DNA of 64,000 nucleotides from Sphingopyxis sp. FD7 (GTDB taxonomy: Bacteria; Pseudomonadota; Alphaproteobacteria; Sphingomonadales; Sphingomonadaceae). The DNA lies in the NCBI RefSeq assembly GCF_003609835.1, contig NZ_AP017898.1, forward strand, positions 2,790,001 through 2,854,000. The letters are read 5' to 3'. Below are positions 1-7,384 of the stretch, one piece after another (position 1 is the stretch's first letter; every line of letters begins with the position of its first letter). The notes under the pieces are model-generated. The model ran no database searches, was not told where the DNA came from, and worked only from the letters and a program-made list of their open reading frames with translations. A program made the translations under genes and the position numbers.

Positions 1-1225
1 CCGAAAGCCCCGCCGACAATTGGCCGAGCGCCTGCGCACCATCCCCCACCGCACTCGCCCCGCGACCGATTTCCTGCACGCGCGAATCGATCTCGCGCCC
101 GGCGAAGACCGCCTGTTCGACATAGGATGCGATCGTCAGCGTCGTCGCGCTCTGTCCGTCGACGGCGCGGTCGATCGCGTCGGAAAAGCCGTTGTTCGCT
201 TCGATTGCCTTTTCGACCTCGGCGAAGCCCGCCGACACCTGGCCGACGATGTCGCGGATATGGTCGATATAGCCCGCGATATCGTCGGCGGCGGTGCGCG
301 TCTGGCTGGCGAGCGTTTTCACTTCGGCGGCGACGACGGCGAAGCCGCGGCCCGCGTCGCCCGCGCGCGCCGCCTCGATCCCCGCGTTGAGCGCGAGCAT
401 GTTGGTGCGGCTCGCCATATCGATGATCAGCGCGAGCATCTGTTCGATCGACTGGCTCGCCGCCTTGAGCGCGCTCGCACGCTCGTTCGCCTGCCTTATC
501 TTGTCGTGGGCGTCGCTACGCACCGCGCGGGCGCGCGCGCCGTCCTCGACGATCCGCGCCATGGTCGCCGCGAGCGCGCGACCGCGATCGCCCAGATCCT
601 GGAGGCCCGTGAGCGTCTGCGCCGTCGCGCCCGCGACGGTCACCGCATCGCGCCCCGTCTGGTGCGCGCGATGGGCCAGCTCGCCCGCCACCGCCTCGAC
701 CTGCCCCGCCATGTCGGACAGGCTCGCGGTCAGCGCGGCAATATCGCGCTGGAAGGCGCGCCCCGCGGCGTCGATATGCGCCGCGCGCGTCGCGCGCTCC
801 TGCGCCAGCTCGACCTCGCGCAGCATCGCCAGCCTGGCAAGCTGGCTGCCGTCGAGCGTTTCGACGAAGCGTCCGCCCTGCACGAGGATCAGATCCTGCC
901 CGTCGGGCGCCCCCGCCGCGATCCGCAGCAGGTCGGTCGTCGAATGTTCGACATCGGCGGTTGGACAATCCTCTATCATCGACGCGATCGAGCCGCCGAT
1001 CGTCGGATTCTGCATCAGCGAAAACCAGAAGGGACAGAAGAGCAGCTCGCGCACGCGCTGTTCGCGGATCACCCCGACCGGCCGCCCGGCCGCATCGACC
1101 ACCGCGAGCGTGCGGAGGCCGGGGTTGGCGCGGAACTGGTCGATCACCTCGGACATATGCGCATCGACCCCGACCGCCGCCACATGGCCCGACGTTGGCG
1201 AAAAGGCGTTGGCGATGGCGTTCAT
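1..1225 (-). CDS. CBS-domain methyl-accepting chemotaxis-type protein (3' end outside window)
   Basis: The reading frame is open from an ATG at 1223-1225 to the left edge of the window, so the C-terminal end is missing. The first ~60 residues look like a CBS-type sensory module (motifs [14 protein letters not shown] and REQRVREL). The rest is an alpha-helical signalling domain with the chemoreceptor hairpin signature [20 protein letters not shown] followed by [15 protein letters not shown]. No membrane segment is visible, so it is probably a cytoplasmic receptor that signals through CheA/CheW. The hairpin identifies the superfamily firmly; the ligand is unknown. It is read away from the lipoprotein gene at 1408. 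Confidence 0.85.
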   Translation of the reverse strand, partial: MNAIANAFSPTSGHVAAVGVDAHMSEVIDQFRANPGLRTLAVVDAAGRPVGVIREQRVRELLFCPFWFSLMQNPTIGGSIASMIEDCPTADVEHSTTDLLRIAAGAPDGQDLILVQGGRFVETLDGSQLARLAMLREVELAQERATRAAHIDAAGRAFQRDIAALTASLSDMAGQVEAVAGELAHRAHQTGRDAVTVAGATAQTLTGLQDLGDRGRALAATMARIVEDGARARAVRSDAHDKIRQANERASALKAASQSIEQMLALIIDMASRTNMLALNAGIEAARAGDAGRGFAVVAAEVKTLASQTRTAADDIAGYIDHIRDIVGQVSAGFAEVEKAIEANNGFSDAIDRAVDGQSATTLTIASYVEQAVFAGREIDSRVQEIGRGASAVGDGAQALGQLSAGLS

Positions 1226-1407
1226 GGGATCTCGCGAGGCTCCGTCCGATGGGTCCGAGCGCGTCCTACGCCGCCATGGTAAACATGAATTTAACTATTT
1301 GTTTCAGTGATGTGACATCCTGGCTCCGGCGAACGCCGCTCTGCCGCAATATGCTGTTCAGATTGCGCCGGTTATGCGATGGGACGCCAGCCGCGAGGAG
1401 AGAGACG

Positions 1408-1713
1408 ATGCGCGCCTTGATTTTGCCCCTGATCGCCGCTCCCCTGCTCGCCGGCTGCGTCAGCGCCGTGAAAACGGTCGTCACCGCGCCGGTCAAGGCG
1501 GTTGGCCAGGTCGCCGACTGGTCGACGACGAGCCAGGACGAAGCCGACCGCAACCGCGGGCGCGAACTGCGCAAGCGCGAGGAGCAGATGGGCAAGCTGG
1601 CGCGCCAGCGCGACAAGGCGGTCGAAAAATGCCGCGACGGCGACGAGGAACAATGCCGCCGCGCCGAGGTGCTTGACCATGAAATCGAGGCGCTGATGGC
1701 GGCGCCCTATTAA
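1408..1713 (+). CDS. small outer-membrane-type lipoprotein, unknown function
   Basis: A 101-residue protein starting at the ATG after a purine-rich ribosome site (GAGGAGAGAG). The N-terminus is a lipoprotein signal: charged start, hydrophobic core and the lipobox LAGC with Cys17 or so as the lipidated residue. The mature part is highly charged, rich in Arg/Glu/Lys, and probably forms a coiled helix (about residues 45-95). I do not recognise a named family. A longer upstream reading frame exists but would bury the signal peptide, so the start at 1408 is preferred. Confidence 0.75.
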   Translation: MRALILPLIAAPLLAGCVSAVKTVVTAPVKAVGQVADWSTTSQDEADRNRGRELRKREEQMGKLARQRDKAVEKCRDGDEEQCRRAEVLDHEIEALMAAPY

Positions 1714-1757
1714 TTTGAAGGTGGCTGAGGCTCTCGGCCATTCCTCAAATTCCGTTG

Positions 1758-1825
1758 GTGTCGAGCGAAGTCGAGACACCCCGAAGGTCGGCGCTCCCCA
1801 AGCGTGTCTCGACTTCGCTCGACAC
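1758..1825. repeat. dispersed inverted repeat (perfect 22-bp arms)
   Basis: Arms 1758-1779 and 1804-1825 are perfect reverse complements with a 24-bp loop; the core is TCGAGCGAAGTCGAGA. A related copy lies at 51303-51390. It sits between two genes and is host DNA, resembling the REP-like elements common in sphingomonad genomes. It may act as a bidirectional terminator between the lipoprotein gene and the convergent S24 regulator gene. Confidence 0.85.
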
Positions 1826-1859
1826 GAACGGGAATGGAGGGCTCACCCCAACGTCGCCG

Positions 1860-2528
1860 CTACCGCACCCGCCGTCCCGTCCACACGACGCGCCCGACGA
1901 TCCGGATCGCCGACAGCGGCAGATCGTCCCAGCTGCGATAATGCGGATTGTCGCTGATCACCGATACGCGCCCCGGCCCCGGCGCGCGCGCGATCCGCTT
2001 GACCATCAGCACATCGTCCATGCGCAGCACGTAAATGCCGTCGCGCAGCCGCGCCGCCGCGTCGCTGCCGTCGACCAATATGTCGTCGCCGTCGTCGAGC
2101 GTCGGCGCCATCGAATCGCCTTCGACGCGGATGATGCTGAGCGCGCGCGGATCGGCGCCAAGGTCGCGCAGCCATTTGGGATCGAAGGCGACCTCGCCCT
2201 CGACCGGCTCGCCATCGACGCTCGCGCCCGCGCCCGCCGACGCCCCGATCGCCAGCTTGGGCACCAGGATCATCCCCGGCCCGCGACTCCGCGCCGGGGT
2301 CGCGACACGCGCCACCGGCCCACCCAGCATCGCTTCGGACACCCCCAGATAGGCGGCGATGCGCGCGCGATCCTGTTCGGCCAGCCGCCGCGGCGAACCG
2401 CGCTTGATATATTGCTGAATATAGGCCGGGTTGCGCCCGATCACCTGCGACAGGCGCGCATAATCGACGCCCTTTTCCGACAATAGCCGGTCGAGCGCCG
2501 CGCGCGGGTCGTGAACTGGGTCGATCAT
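1860..2528 (-). CDS. HTH / S24 peptidase-fold (LexA-like) transcriptional regulator
   Basis: A 222-residue protein. Residues ~10-70 form a helix-turn-helix region (RLSQVIGRNPAYIQQYIKRG). Residues ~85-220 are an S24 peptidase fold with the catalytic pair Ser139 (GDSMAPT) and Lys177 (MVKRI), as in LexA and phage repressors. An Ala-Gly motif (SAGAG, near residue 98) could be the self-cleavage site. I chose ATG 2528 over an upstream frame start at 2585 because the family normally begins just before the HTH. It lies outside the prophage end at 2695 and is divergent from the interrupted small gene, so it is a host gene; the S24 repressor at 22839 is the prophage's own. Targets are unknown. Confidence 0.85.
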   Translation of the reverse strand: MIDPVHDPRAALDRLLSEKGVDYARLSQVIGRNPAYIQQYIKRGSPRRLAEQDRARIAAYLGVSEAMLGGPVARVATPARSRGPGMILVPKLAIGASAGAGASVDGEPVEGEVAFDPKWLRDLGADPRALSIIRVEGDSMAPTLDDGDDILVDGSDAAARLRDGIYVLRMDDVLMVKRIARAPGPGRVSVISDNPHYRSWDDLPLSAIRIVGRVVWTGRRVR

Positions 2529-2665
2529 GGCGGTCTGGTCCCGTCCTTCCGCATTCTTCCTAGCAAGCGGATTTTTCCTAGACAAGTAGGTAATTGAGCA
2601 TCAGATAGGAAATATCCTATCACGCGACTCGCCCGGTTTCGCCGGGTTTCATCAGGGAGGACAAT

Positions 2666-2694
2666 ATGGAGCGCAGCCTGTTGCAGCGGATCGA
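2666..2694 (+). pseudogene. 5' fragment of small host gene split by the prophage
   Basis: An ATG at 2666 preceded by an AGGGAGG ribosome site begins a frame of nine codons and two bases before the prophage starts at 2695. Joining it to the sequence after the right end (using one copy of ATCGA) gives a continuous 73-residue reading frame that stops at 42051. The restored protein begins MERSLLQRIEAFLKETAMPP. See the entry at 41854-42051. Confidence 0.85.
2690..2694. other. target-site duplication, left copy (ATCGA)
   Basis: The five bases ATCGA directly precede the prophage's first TG. The same five bases follow its last CA at 41854-41858. This is the expected scar of MuA-family transposition. 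Confidence 0.9.
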
Positions 2695-2744
2695 TGTAGC
2701 CGGCCAAAAATTCTGGCCAAAAACTCCGGCCAAAAATTCGCTCG
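2695..2744. promoter_or_regulatory. left prophage end: three tandem transposase-binding repeats
   Basis: Three 13-bp direct repeats, GGCCAAAAATTCT, GGCCAAAAACTCC and GGCCAAAAATTCG, begin at 2702, 2715 and 2728. The same motif occurs at the right end (41586, 41734) and, inverted, at the right terminus. By analogy with Mu attL they are the probable binding sites of the transposase. Confidence 0.8.
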
Positions 2745-2800
2745 ATTATGTTAAATTTGCACCCACCTAAAGCGCGGTTTCAAAGAGCCGTCGTGGGGCC

Positions 2801-3097
2801 TTAATCGACCTTGCAGGGCAGCCCTTCCACTCCCTGCTCTTTGAACCACAGACAGACATCGTTGAGCTTGTCCCAGCCGCGCTGCCCCCACTCATCCTTG
2901 TTTCGCTGATGCTGCCGATTTCCCTCCTCACTGTTCTGCTGGAGGATGGCGACATCAGGGAGCGGCTTGCGCTCCTGCTCGAACATCACTGCACTCGGGG
3001 ATGAGAGACGTGTCGACTCCACCGTCGCGCAGCTCGTTACACAGATCGATGCGCTGGCGATCAGTAAGACCGTTGTCGGGAATGCCCGCAGTCGCAT
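2801..3097 (-). CDS. Rz1-like outer-membrane spanin lipoprotein
   Basis: A 98-residue protein starting ATG 3097. The N-terminus is a lipoprotein signal with core lipobox VTSC. Its first 143 bp overlap the end of the Rz-like gene (2955-3362) in another frame, the arrangement typical of phage Rz/Rz1 spanin pairs. The mature part is polar and longer than most Rz1 proteins and is not proline-rich. The spanin pair links inner and outer membranes and fuses them in the last step of lysis. Function is assigned from signal, overlap and position after the endolysin, not from sequence identity. Confidence 0.7.
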   Translation of the reverse strand: MRLRAFPTTVLLIASASICVTSCATVESTRLSSPSAVMFEQERKPLPDVAILQQNSEEGNRQHQRNKDEWGQRGWDKLNDVCLWFKEQGVEGLPCKVD

Positions 3098-3362
3098 TGT
3101 CGAATTCCTTTCTTGCGGTGGCCTCGGCCCGTCGCCGCGCTGCCGCGCGCTGGGCAGCCGAGGTGTCGGCCTGACGGCCCGTTCGCTCCAGTTTCGCAGA
3201 CGTCTTCGCCTCGTGCGTCGTGATGACGTTGGCGTCGTATGTGCATTTGCCGACCCCCGCGAGGATCAGGGCAACGCCGATCACGATTGCCCAGGCGATC
3301 GGGCGCGCCGCGCGGACCCCGACGCCTTTGCCTATGAGCCAATAGGCTATCAGCGCGATCAT
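2955..3362 (-). CDS. Rz-like inner-membrane spanin
   Basis: A 135-residue protein whose ATG overlaps the stop of the holin-like gene (ATGA). It has a membrane segment at about residues 19-38 (IAWAIVIGVALILAGVG), then a charged helical stretch rich in Ala, Arg and Glu (residues ~50-90), the standard i-spanin layout. The cysteines near the C-terminus may support disulfide dimerisation. It overlaps the Rz1-like gene. Confidence 0.7.
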   Translation of the reverse strand: MIALIAYWLIGKGVGVRAARPIAWAIVIGVALILAGVGKCTYDANVITTHEAKTSAKLERTGRQADTSAAQRAAARRRAEATARKEFDNATAGIPDNGLTDRQRIDLCNELRDGGVDTSLIPECSDVRAGAQAAP

Positions 3363-3709
3363 ACCGCACCCCCGCCGTCATAGGCTTCGCGCGCCGCGCG
3401 CGCGCCGATCGCCTCAAGGCTCCGCTCGCCCCAGCGCGCGCGCCAGCGCCCGACGGGACCGCCAAGCGAGAAGGCGAGGACGACGACGAATTGATAGGCG
3501 ACCGTCATCAAGGCAATCATGGCGATGATGTTGAGGCGCATCCGCTCGGTCGAGACGCTCCACCCGCCACGCCAGAGCAGCACGACGAGCGCGATCAACA
3601 TGAGCGCGGCAACGATGCTGCCGATCCACATGCGGTCGATCATCCAGTGCCGCTTGGCCTCGGCTGGCGTGCGCGCGGCCAACAGCTCATAGGGGATGCC
3701 GCCGTTCAT
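3359..3709 (-). CDS. holin-like protein with two membrane segments
   Basis: A 116-residue protein. The start at 3709 overlaps the endolysin stop (ATGA), so it is translated with the endolysin. Two hydrophobic segments are clear (IGSIVAALMLIALVVLLW and LNIIAMIALMTVAYQFVVVL), followed by an amphipathic C-terminus. Position between endolysin and spanins makes it the best holin candidate in the prophage. I do not recognise the exact family. Confidence 0.6.
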   Translation of the reverse strand: MNGGIPYELLAARTPAEAKRHWMIDRMWIGSIVAALMLIALVVLLWRGGWSVSTERMRLNIIAMIALMTVAYQFVVVLAFSLGGPVGRWRARWGERSLEAIGARAAREAYDGGGAV

Positions 3710-4332
3710 CGCGGGTCGATCCCGACCGACTGGAGCCACGACGCGACGTCGAAACAGGGGCATTCCTTCAGCCACTCGTTCGACGTGATCTTGCCATCGC
3801 CATTCCGGTCGGGGCTGGCGTCGCGGTGCCCCATGAAACGGGCGGCGGGATAGGCCGCGCCCAATTCACGGCACAGCCATTCCAGCGCCTTCTTCTGCGC
3901 GTCGGTGCGCGTGTCCTTCGCCTTGCCCTGGGCATTGAGCCCACCGACGTAGACGACGGCGATCGAGCCGGTGTTGAAGCCCTTCACATGGCTGCCGGGC
4001 ACGCTCTCGTCGCGGCCGATCTCGATCGTGCCGTCCAAGCGGATGACGAAATGATAGCCGATGTCGCTCCAGCCCTGCGCCAGATGCCATCGCTTGATCG
4101 TCGCGGCGTCGATGTCCTGCCCCTCGCGGGTCGCGGTGCAGTGCAGAAAGATGCGAGTGATATTCTTGCCAGTGCCCTTGACGACATCGGGCGCGATCTG
4201 CCCGATCAGCGGAAGCGAGACGCCAAGCTTCCGAAGCAGCATGTCGGCCGTCTCGTTGCCATAGATGCCGTCTTCGGCCGCACCGACCGCGCGCTGGATG
4301 CGCTTTGTCTTTTCGAGAAGGTTCACCGTCAC
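3706..4332 (-). CDS. endolysin: N-acetylmuramoyl-L-alanine amidase (T7-lysozyme-like)
   Basis: A 208-residue protein starting at GTG 4332 after a GGCGGAG site. It degrades peptidoglycan at the end of the lytic cycle by cutting the amide bond between muramic acid and the peptide. The amidase_2 zinc ligands are visible: His64 (LHCTAT), His169 (MGHRDASP) and a Cys in CPCFD (191-193); GYHF at 92-95 is also conserved. Between His169 and the Cys lies an EF-hand-like loop, DRNGDGKITSNE, a known insertion in this amidase branch that suggests calcium binding. Residues 10-40 resemble a short peptidoglycan-binding-like segment. No signal peptide, so export needs the holin. Confidence 0.88.
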   Translation of the reverse strand: MTVNLLEKTKRIQRAVGAAEDGIYGNETADMLLRKLGVSLPLIGQIAPDVVKGTGKNITRIFLHCTATREGQDIDAATIKRWHLAQGWSDIGYHFVIRLDGTIEIGRDESVPGSHVKGFNTGSIAVVYVGGLNAQGKAKDTRTDAQKKALEWLCRELGAAYPAARFMGHRDASPDRNGDGKITSNEWLKECPCFDVASWLQSVGIDPR

Positions 4333-4405
4333 TGCTCCGCCGGGAAGGTCATTTGCCTTGACCTAACCCCAAGGAAGCACAGCGACCGGGGCCCGCTGGC
4401 GGACC

Positions 4406-5152
4406 TCACCGCCACTCCTCGACGGTGAGCGCCCATTTGGTGACGGCGGGATCTTCGCGCTCGAACTGCTCCAGTTTGCGGAACAGCGCATAATGAACCG
4501 ACGTGGCGAGTGGCGGATAATCCGGTCCCTCGACGGCGAGCAGTGTTTTGCTCTCCCCCAGCTCCTCGACGATCTGCCACAACTTGGCAAGCGCCGCGTT
4601 GTCGAGGTCGACGAAACGCCATTGGAAAGAGGCTTTAACGACCCCTTCGTCGACCCCGAAGCCGCCATCGGGCAGCGCGACGACGCGCGACGTATCGATC
4701 GGCATCCGTCCGCTGCCATAGGCATAGGGCCAATCGAAGGCGAGGCCGACGATGACGCGGCCGATCTCGATCGGCGTGGTCGGCTGGTTCACCGTGAAGC
4801 GGAAATAGCGGCCCGCGACCGGCGCAGCCAGGCGAGCAAAACAATGATAACGGGTGCGGATATTTCCGGCCAGCCGCATTGGCTGAGCATTGACGTGCGT
4901 AGCCGTAACCGCGCCACCAAGCGCGTCGATCGTCTGGATCGTCCACACGGCGTCGGCGCGAGCGTTGGTCGCGGCCAGGAAGAAGCTGTCGACATTCTCG
5001 ACGGCCTGCAGATCGATTTCAAAGGCCTGCGCACCCACGCCCGGTGCGACGCCGATTTCGCGGGGTGATTTGGTTTGGAGATTGTCGGCCCCGCTCCAAC
5101 CGGCAGCCGACGGGACGAAGGAGATCGGTTTCACGATCAACAGGCCGGGCAT
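4406..5152 (-). CDS. phage tail-associated protein, unknown role
   Basis: A 248-residue protein with no clear named domain. Its ATG overlaps by one base the TAA of the gene at 5152-5514, so it is part of the tail operon. The central region is beta-rich with regularly spaced aromatic residues (RTRYHCFARL, GRYFRFTVNQ), like carbohydrate-binding-type beta sandwiches of tail tips. The C-terminus (residues ~190-248) is predicted helical. It lies after the fibre and before lysis genes. A receptor-binding accessory or tail-tip role is inferred from position only. Confidence 0.55.
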   Translation of the reverse strand: MPGLLIVKPISFVPSAAGWSGADNLQTKSPREIGVAPGVGAQAFEIDLQAVENVDSFFLAATNARADAVWTIQTIDALGGAVTATHVNAQPMRLAGNIRTRYHCFARLAAPVAGRYFRFTVNQPTTPIEIGRVIVGLAFDWPYAYGSGRMPIDTSRVVALPDGGFGVDEGVVKASFQWRFVDLDNAALAKLWQIVEELGESKTLLAVEGPDYPPLATSVHYALFRKLEQFEREDPAVTKWALTVEEWR

Positions 5153-5514
5153 TACAGTCTCCTCAGGACGGTGACCTTGGTCCCGCCATTGCCATCGATC
5201 TCGTCGGCGCCCAGGACGAACACATCGATCCCTTCGGCATAGCCGCCCTTGTCGGCCGTCAGCGTGACGACCTTGCCGATTATTTCGACATGCAGGCCGG
5301 GGACGCGGAGTATCTCGACGACGAGCGGGCCGGAACGGAAGGAGAGTTGTCGCGCCGCCTCGGCGACCGCGTCAGCCTTTAGAGCGAGCGCGCTGGAGAT
5401 CGTCGTGTCGATCGCGATCGTGCCCCAGGTCGCGGCGGCGATCGGATCGGACGCGATCGCGGAAATCTCCTCGCTCGCCAGCCACTCGGCAAAATCGGGA
5501 TCGACCTGCGTCAC
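5152..5514 (-). CDS. small tail-operon protein, unknown function
   Basis: A 120-residue protein starting at GTG 5514, which overlaps the fibre gene stop (GTGA). The alternative longer frame (to 5871) lies antisense-like inside the fibre gene and is rejected. The C-terminal half alternates hydrophobic and polar residues (VEILRVPGLHVEIIGKVVTL), suggesting beta structure. No family recognised. Confidence 0.6.
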   Translation of the reverse strand: MTQVDPDFAEWLASEEISAIASDPIAAATWGTIAIDTTISSALALKADAVAEAARQLSFRSGPLVVEILRVPGLHVEIIGKVVTLTADKGGYAEGIDVFVLGADEIDGNGGTKVTVLRRL

Positions 5515-6941
5515 GCCGCGACTGCCGCCTCCAGCGCCGCGATCCGCGCGTCCTGCGCGGCGATCAGGAACAGCGCGAGCTGGTCGACGCGGACCCCGAA
5601 GCGGCTTCCGGCGGGGCGACCGGCCTGCGCCGCGCGCGCCGGGGCGATGAGGTTGCCTTCCCCGTCGCGGACTTCGTCGGTCGCCGCGACCGGCTCCACC
5701 GCGTCCCACTTGTCCCAGCAGAGGAAGGCATAGGCGCTGCCCGGATCGACGCCCTCGGCAAGCGGCTCGATCAGCCCCTCGTCGGCCATGATCGCCCACA
5801 CCGCCTGCGCGCGCACGCCGAAGTGCATCCGCGCACCGTCCGCGCCCTTCGCGGCGATCGCGTCGTTCCACTGATAGAAACCGAGTTCAGCCGCGATCCG
5901 CCGCGCGGCGCGCAGTTCGGCTTCGGTCGGCGCGCCGCGCCACGTCTTGTCACGCTCGTCGGACGTGTTGATCGTGCCATTGACGGCATAGATTTCGCTG
6001 ACCCGGTTCTCGCCGCCGCCAAGCGTATAGGCATTGTCGGCGACCGGATAAAAACCGCCCGCTGACGAGATCGCCCAGCGATAGGTGGCATTGGTGCCAA
6101 AGCGTATCTGGTGGTTCAGGCTGTTCCAGATGTCGAAACCGTCATCGATTGCCGAATAGCCGCAAAAGCCCTTCGCCCCCGACGGATCGTAGAAGCCCTG
6201 AAAACAGGCGCCGCCGCCGCGCGCGGTGGTCGTTTCGAGCCGCTGGATTTCGCCGCCCGACTTGACGTGCAAACGCACAGCGGGGGGCACGCCGATACCG
6301 AAATCGCGCGCGGTCGAGATACGAACTGCCTCGACGGCATCGATCCCAAACCGAATGTCATATCCGCTAGAAGTCGAGCCGATATATCCGTAACCGCTGC
6401 CGGCATCGCCATTGGCGGAAACCACGAGGCCGCGATTAGCATCCTCGTGATTTTGCAACAACACTCCGACGCCGGATGGGCCTTTGAGGGCCAATGCGCC
6501 GCCATCGAAACGAGCCACCTCGCCCCCAGCGACGGCGATGCCAACGATATTGTTGCCAACGCGATAAAGGCCTGTGTCCGTATCCGCCCCGAAACGCAGC
6601 GCCGGGGCCGCCGCCGTCCCGTCAGGGAAGTTGCCTGATCCGATCCCATCGCGAACCGCACCGAAATCGTCGATCAACGTGGTAACGCCTTCCGAAAGGG
6701 CGATGATCCGCCCCTGCGTCGGCACGATGCGGTATGCCTGCCCCGCTGCGGTCGCGCCCGCATAATTCGGGCTGATCGTCAGCTGCGTGTCGCTATCGAC
6801 GTTAACGACCTCATACATGAAGCCATCGGGGCCGCGAAAGCCGTCCCCGGCGAGCGCATTCTTTACAAAGGCGGTGCCCGCGCCGATGATAGTCGCGCTT
6901 CCATTGGTGACGGTGACGGTGCCCGTTTTGTACCAAGTCAT
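5511..6941 (-). CDS. tail fibre/spike with S74 intramolecular chaperone
   Basis: A 476-residue protein starting ATG 6941, which overlaps the stop of the gene before it (ATGA). The N-terminus (residues 1-75, TGTVTVTNGSATIIGAGTAF) is a beta-rich attachment domain seen in phage fibres. The middle is Gly/Asn-rich and repetitive. The last ~110 residues form a peptidase S74 chaperone domain, with the Ser-Lys region TSDERDK that cuts the chaperone off after trimer folding. The protein should recognise the host surface. The C-terminal coiled segment (AAQDARIAALEAAVAA) fits S74 trimers. Confidence 0.82.
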   Translation of the reverse strand: MTWYKTGTVTVTNGSATIIGAGTAFVKNALAGDGFRGPDGFMYEVVNVDSDTQLTISPNYAGATAAGQAYRIVPTQGRIIALSEGVTTLIDDFGAVRDGIGSGNFPDGTAAAPALRFGADTDTGLYRVGNNIVGIAVAGGEVARFDGGALALKGPSGVGVLLQNHEDANRGLVVSANGDAGSGYGYIGSTSSGYDIRFGIDAVEAVRISTARDFGIGVPPAVRLHVKSGGEIQRLETTTARGGGACFQGFYDPSGAKGFCGYSAIDDGFDIWNSLNHQIRFGTNATYRWAISSAGGFYPVADNAYTLGGGENRVSEIYAVNGTINTSDERDKTWRGAPTEAELRAARRIAAELGFYQWNDAIAAKGADGARMHFGVRAQAVWAIMADEGLIEPLAEGVDPGSAYAFLCWDKWDAVEPVAATDEVRDGEGNLIAPARAAQAGRPAGSRFGVRVDQLALFLIAAQDARIAALEAAVAA

Positions 6942-7384
6942 TGTTCTGCTCCTGAAAGAATGATCGCGTCGCGCCAGGCGAAACGGGCGCCGCCCGCCGC
7001 GCTCACCGGCTCGATCGCTAGAAGGATAAGATCGCCGCGCTCGACCGGCAGCGCGGCGCGCAGCTCGCCCCGCTTCCAGTCGCCCACCGCGCCGTAATCC
7101 CACGCTGCGCGACTGCCCGCTGCCCAGCGCCCCAAGGCGTCGGCGTTGCGTTCGATGTCGGCCAGTGCAATCGGCGCCAACGCGGCCGGTACAAGATAAA
7201 GCCGCAAGGTCGCTGGGTCGGTGCCCTTGATCTCGACGGCGGCATCCACGGCCGGGGCAGGTGCGGTCATCTCGGCCGAAGCGACGAGCGTTATCGCGTC
7301 GATAGAGCTGGCGCGGTCCGAGCTGCACCCCGGCGCGAGCGCGAAGGCGGCAATCGCCATCGTCAAGCGTGCGAACTTCATCAT
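6938..7384 (-). CDS. secreted or lipoprotein-like protein in the tail operon
   Basis: A 148-residue protein that overlaps its neighbours on both sides by ATGA, so it is translated in the tail operon. The N-terminus (MMKFARLTMAIAAFALAPGC) looks like a signal peptide ending at a Cys, but the -2 Pro does not match a standard lipobox. The rest lacks known motifs. A signal-bearing protein between the J-like and fibre genes is unusual. It could be a lipoprotein that blocks superinfection or a tail-tip subunit whose N-terminus only resembles a signal. Confidence 0.55.
   Translation of the reverse strand: MMKFARLTMAIAAFALAPGCSSDRASSIDAITLVASAEMTAPAPAVDAAVEIKGTDPATLRLYLVPAALAPIALADIERNADALGRWAAGSRAAWDYGAVGDWKRGELRAALPVERGDLILLAIEPVSAAGGARFAWRDAIILSGAEQ

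Noticed and set aside
20-1310. Long plus-strand reading frames opposite the receptor
   Set aside because: They are antisense to a protein with clear MCP motifs; high GC makes open shadow frames common.
1860-2528. S24 regulator as the prophage repressor
   Set aside because: It lies left of the base-exact prophage end; the element has its own S24 repressor at 22839.
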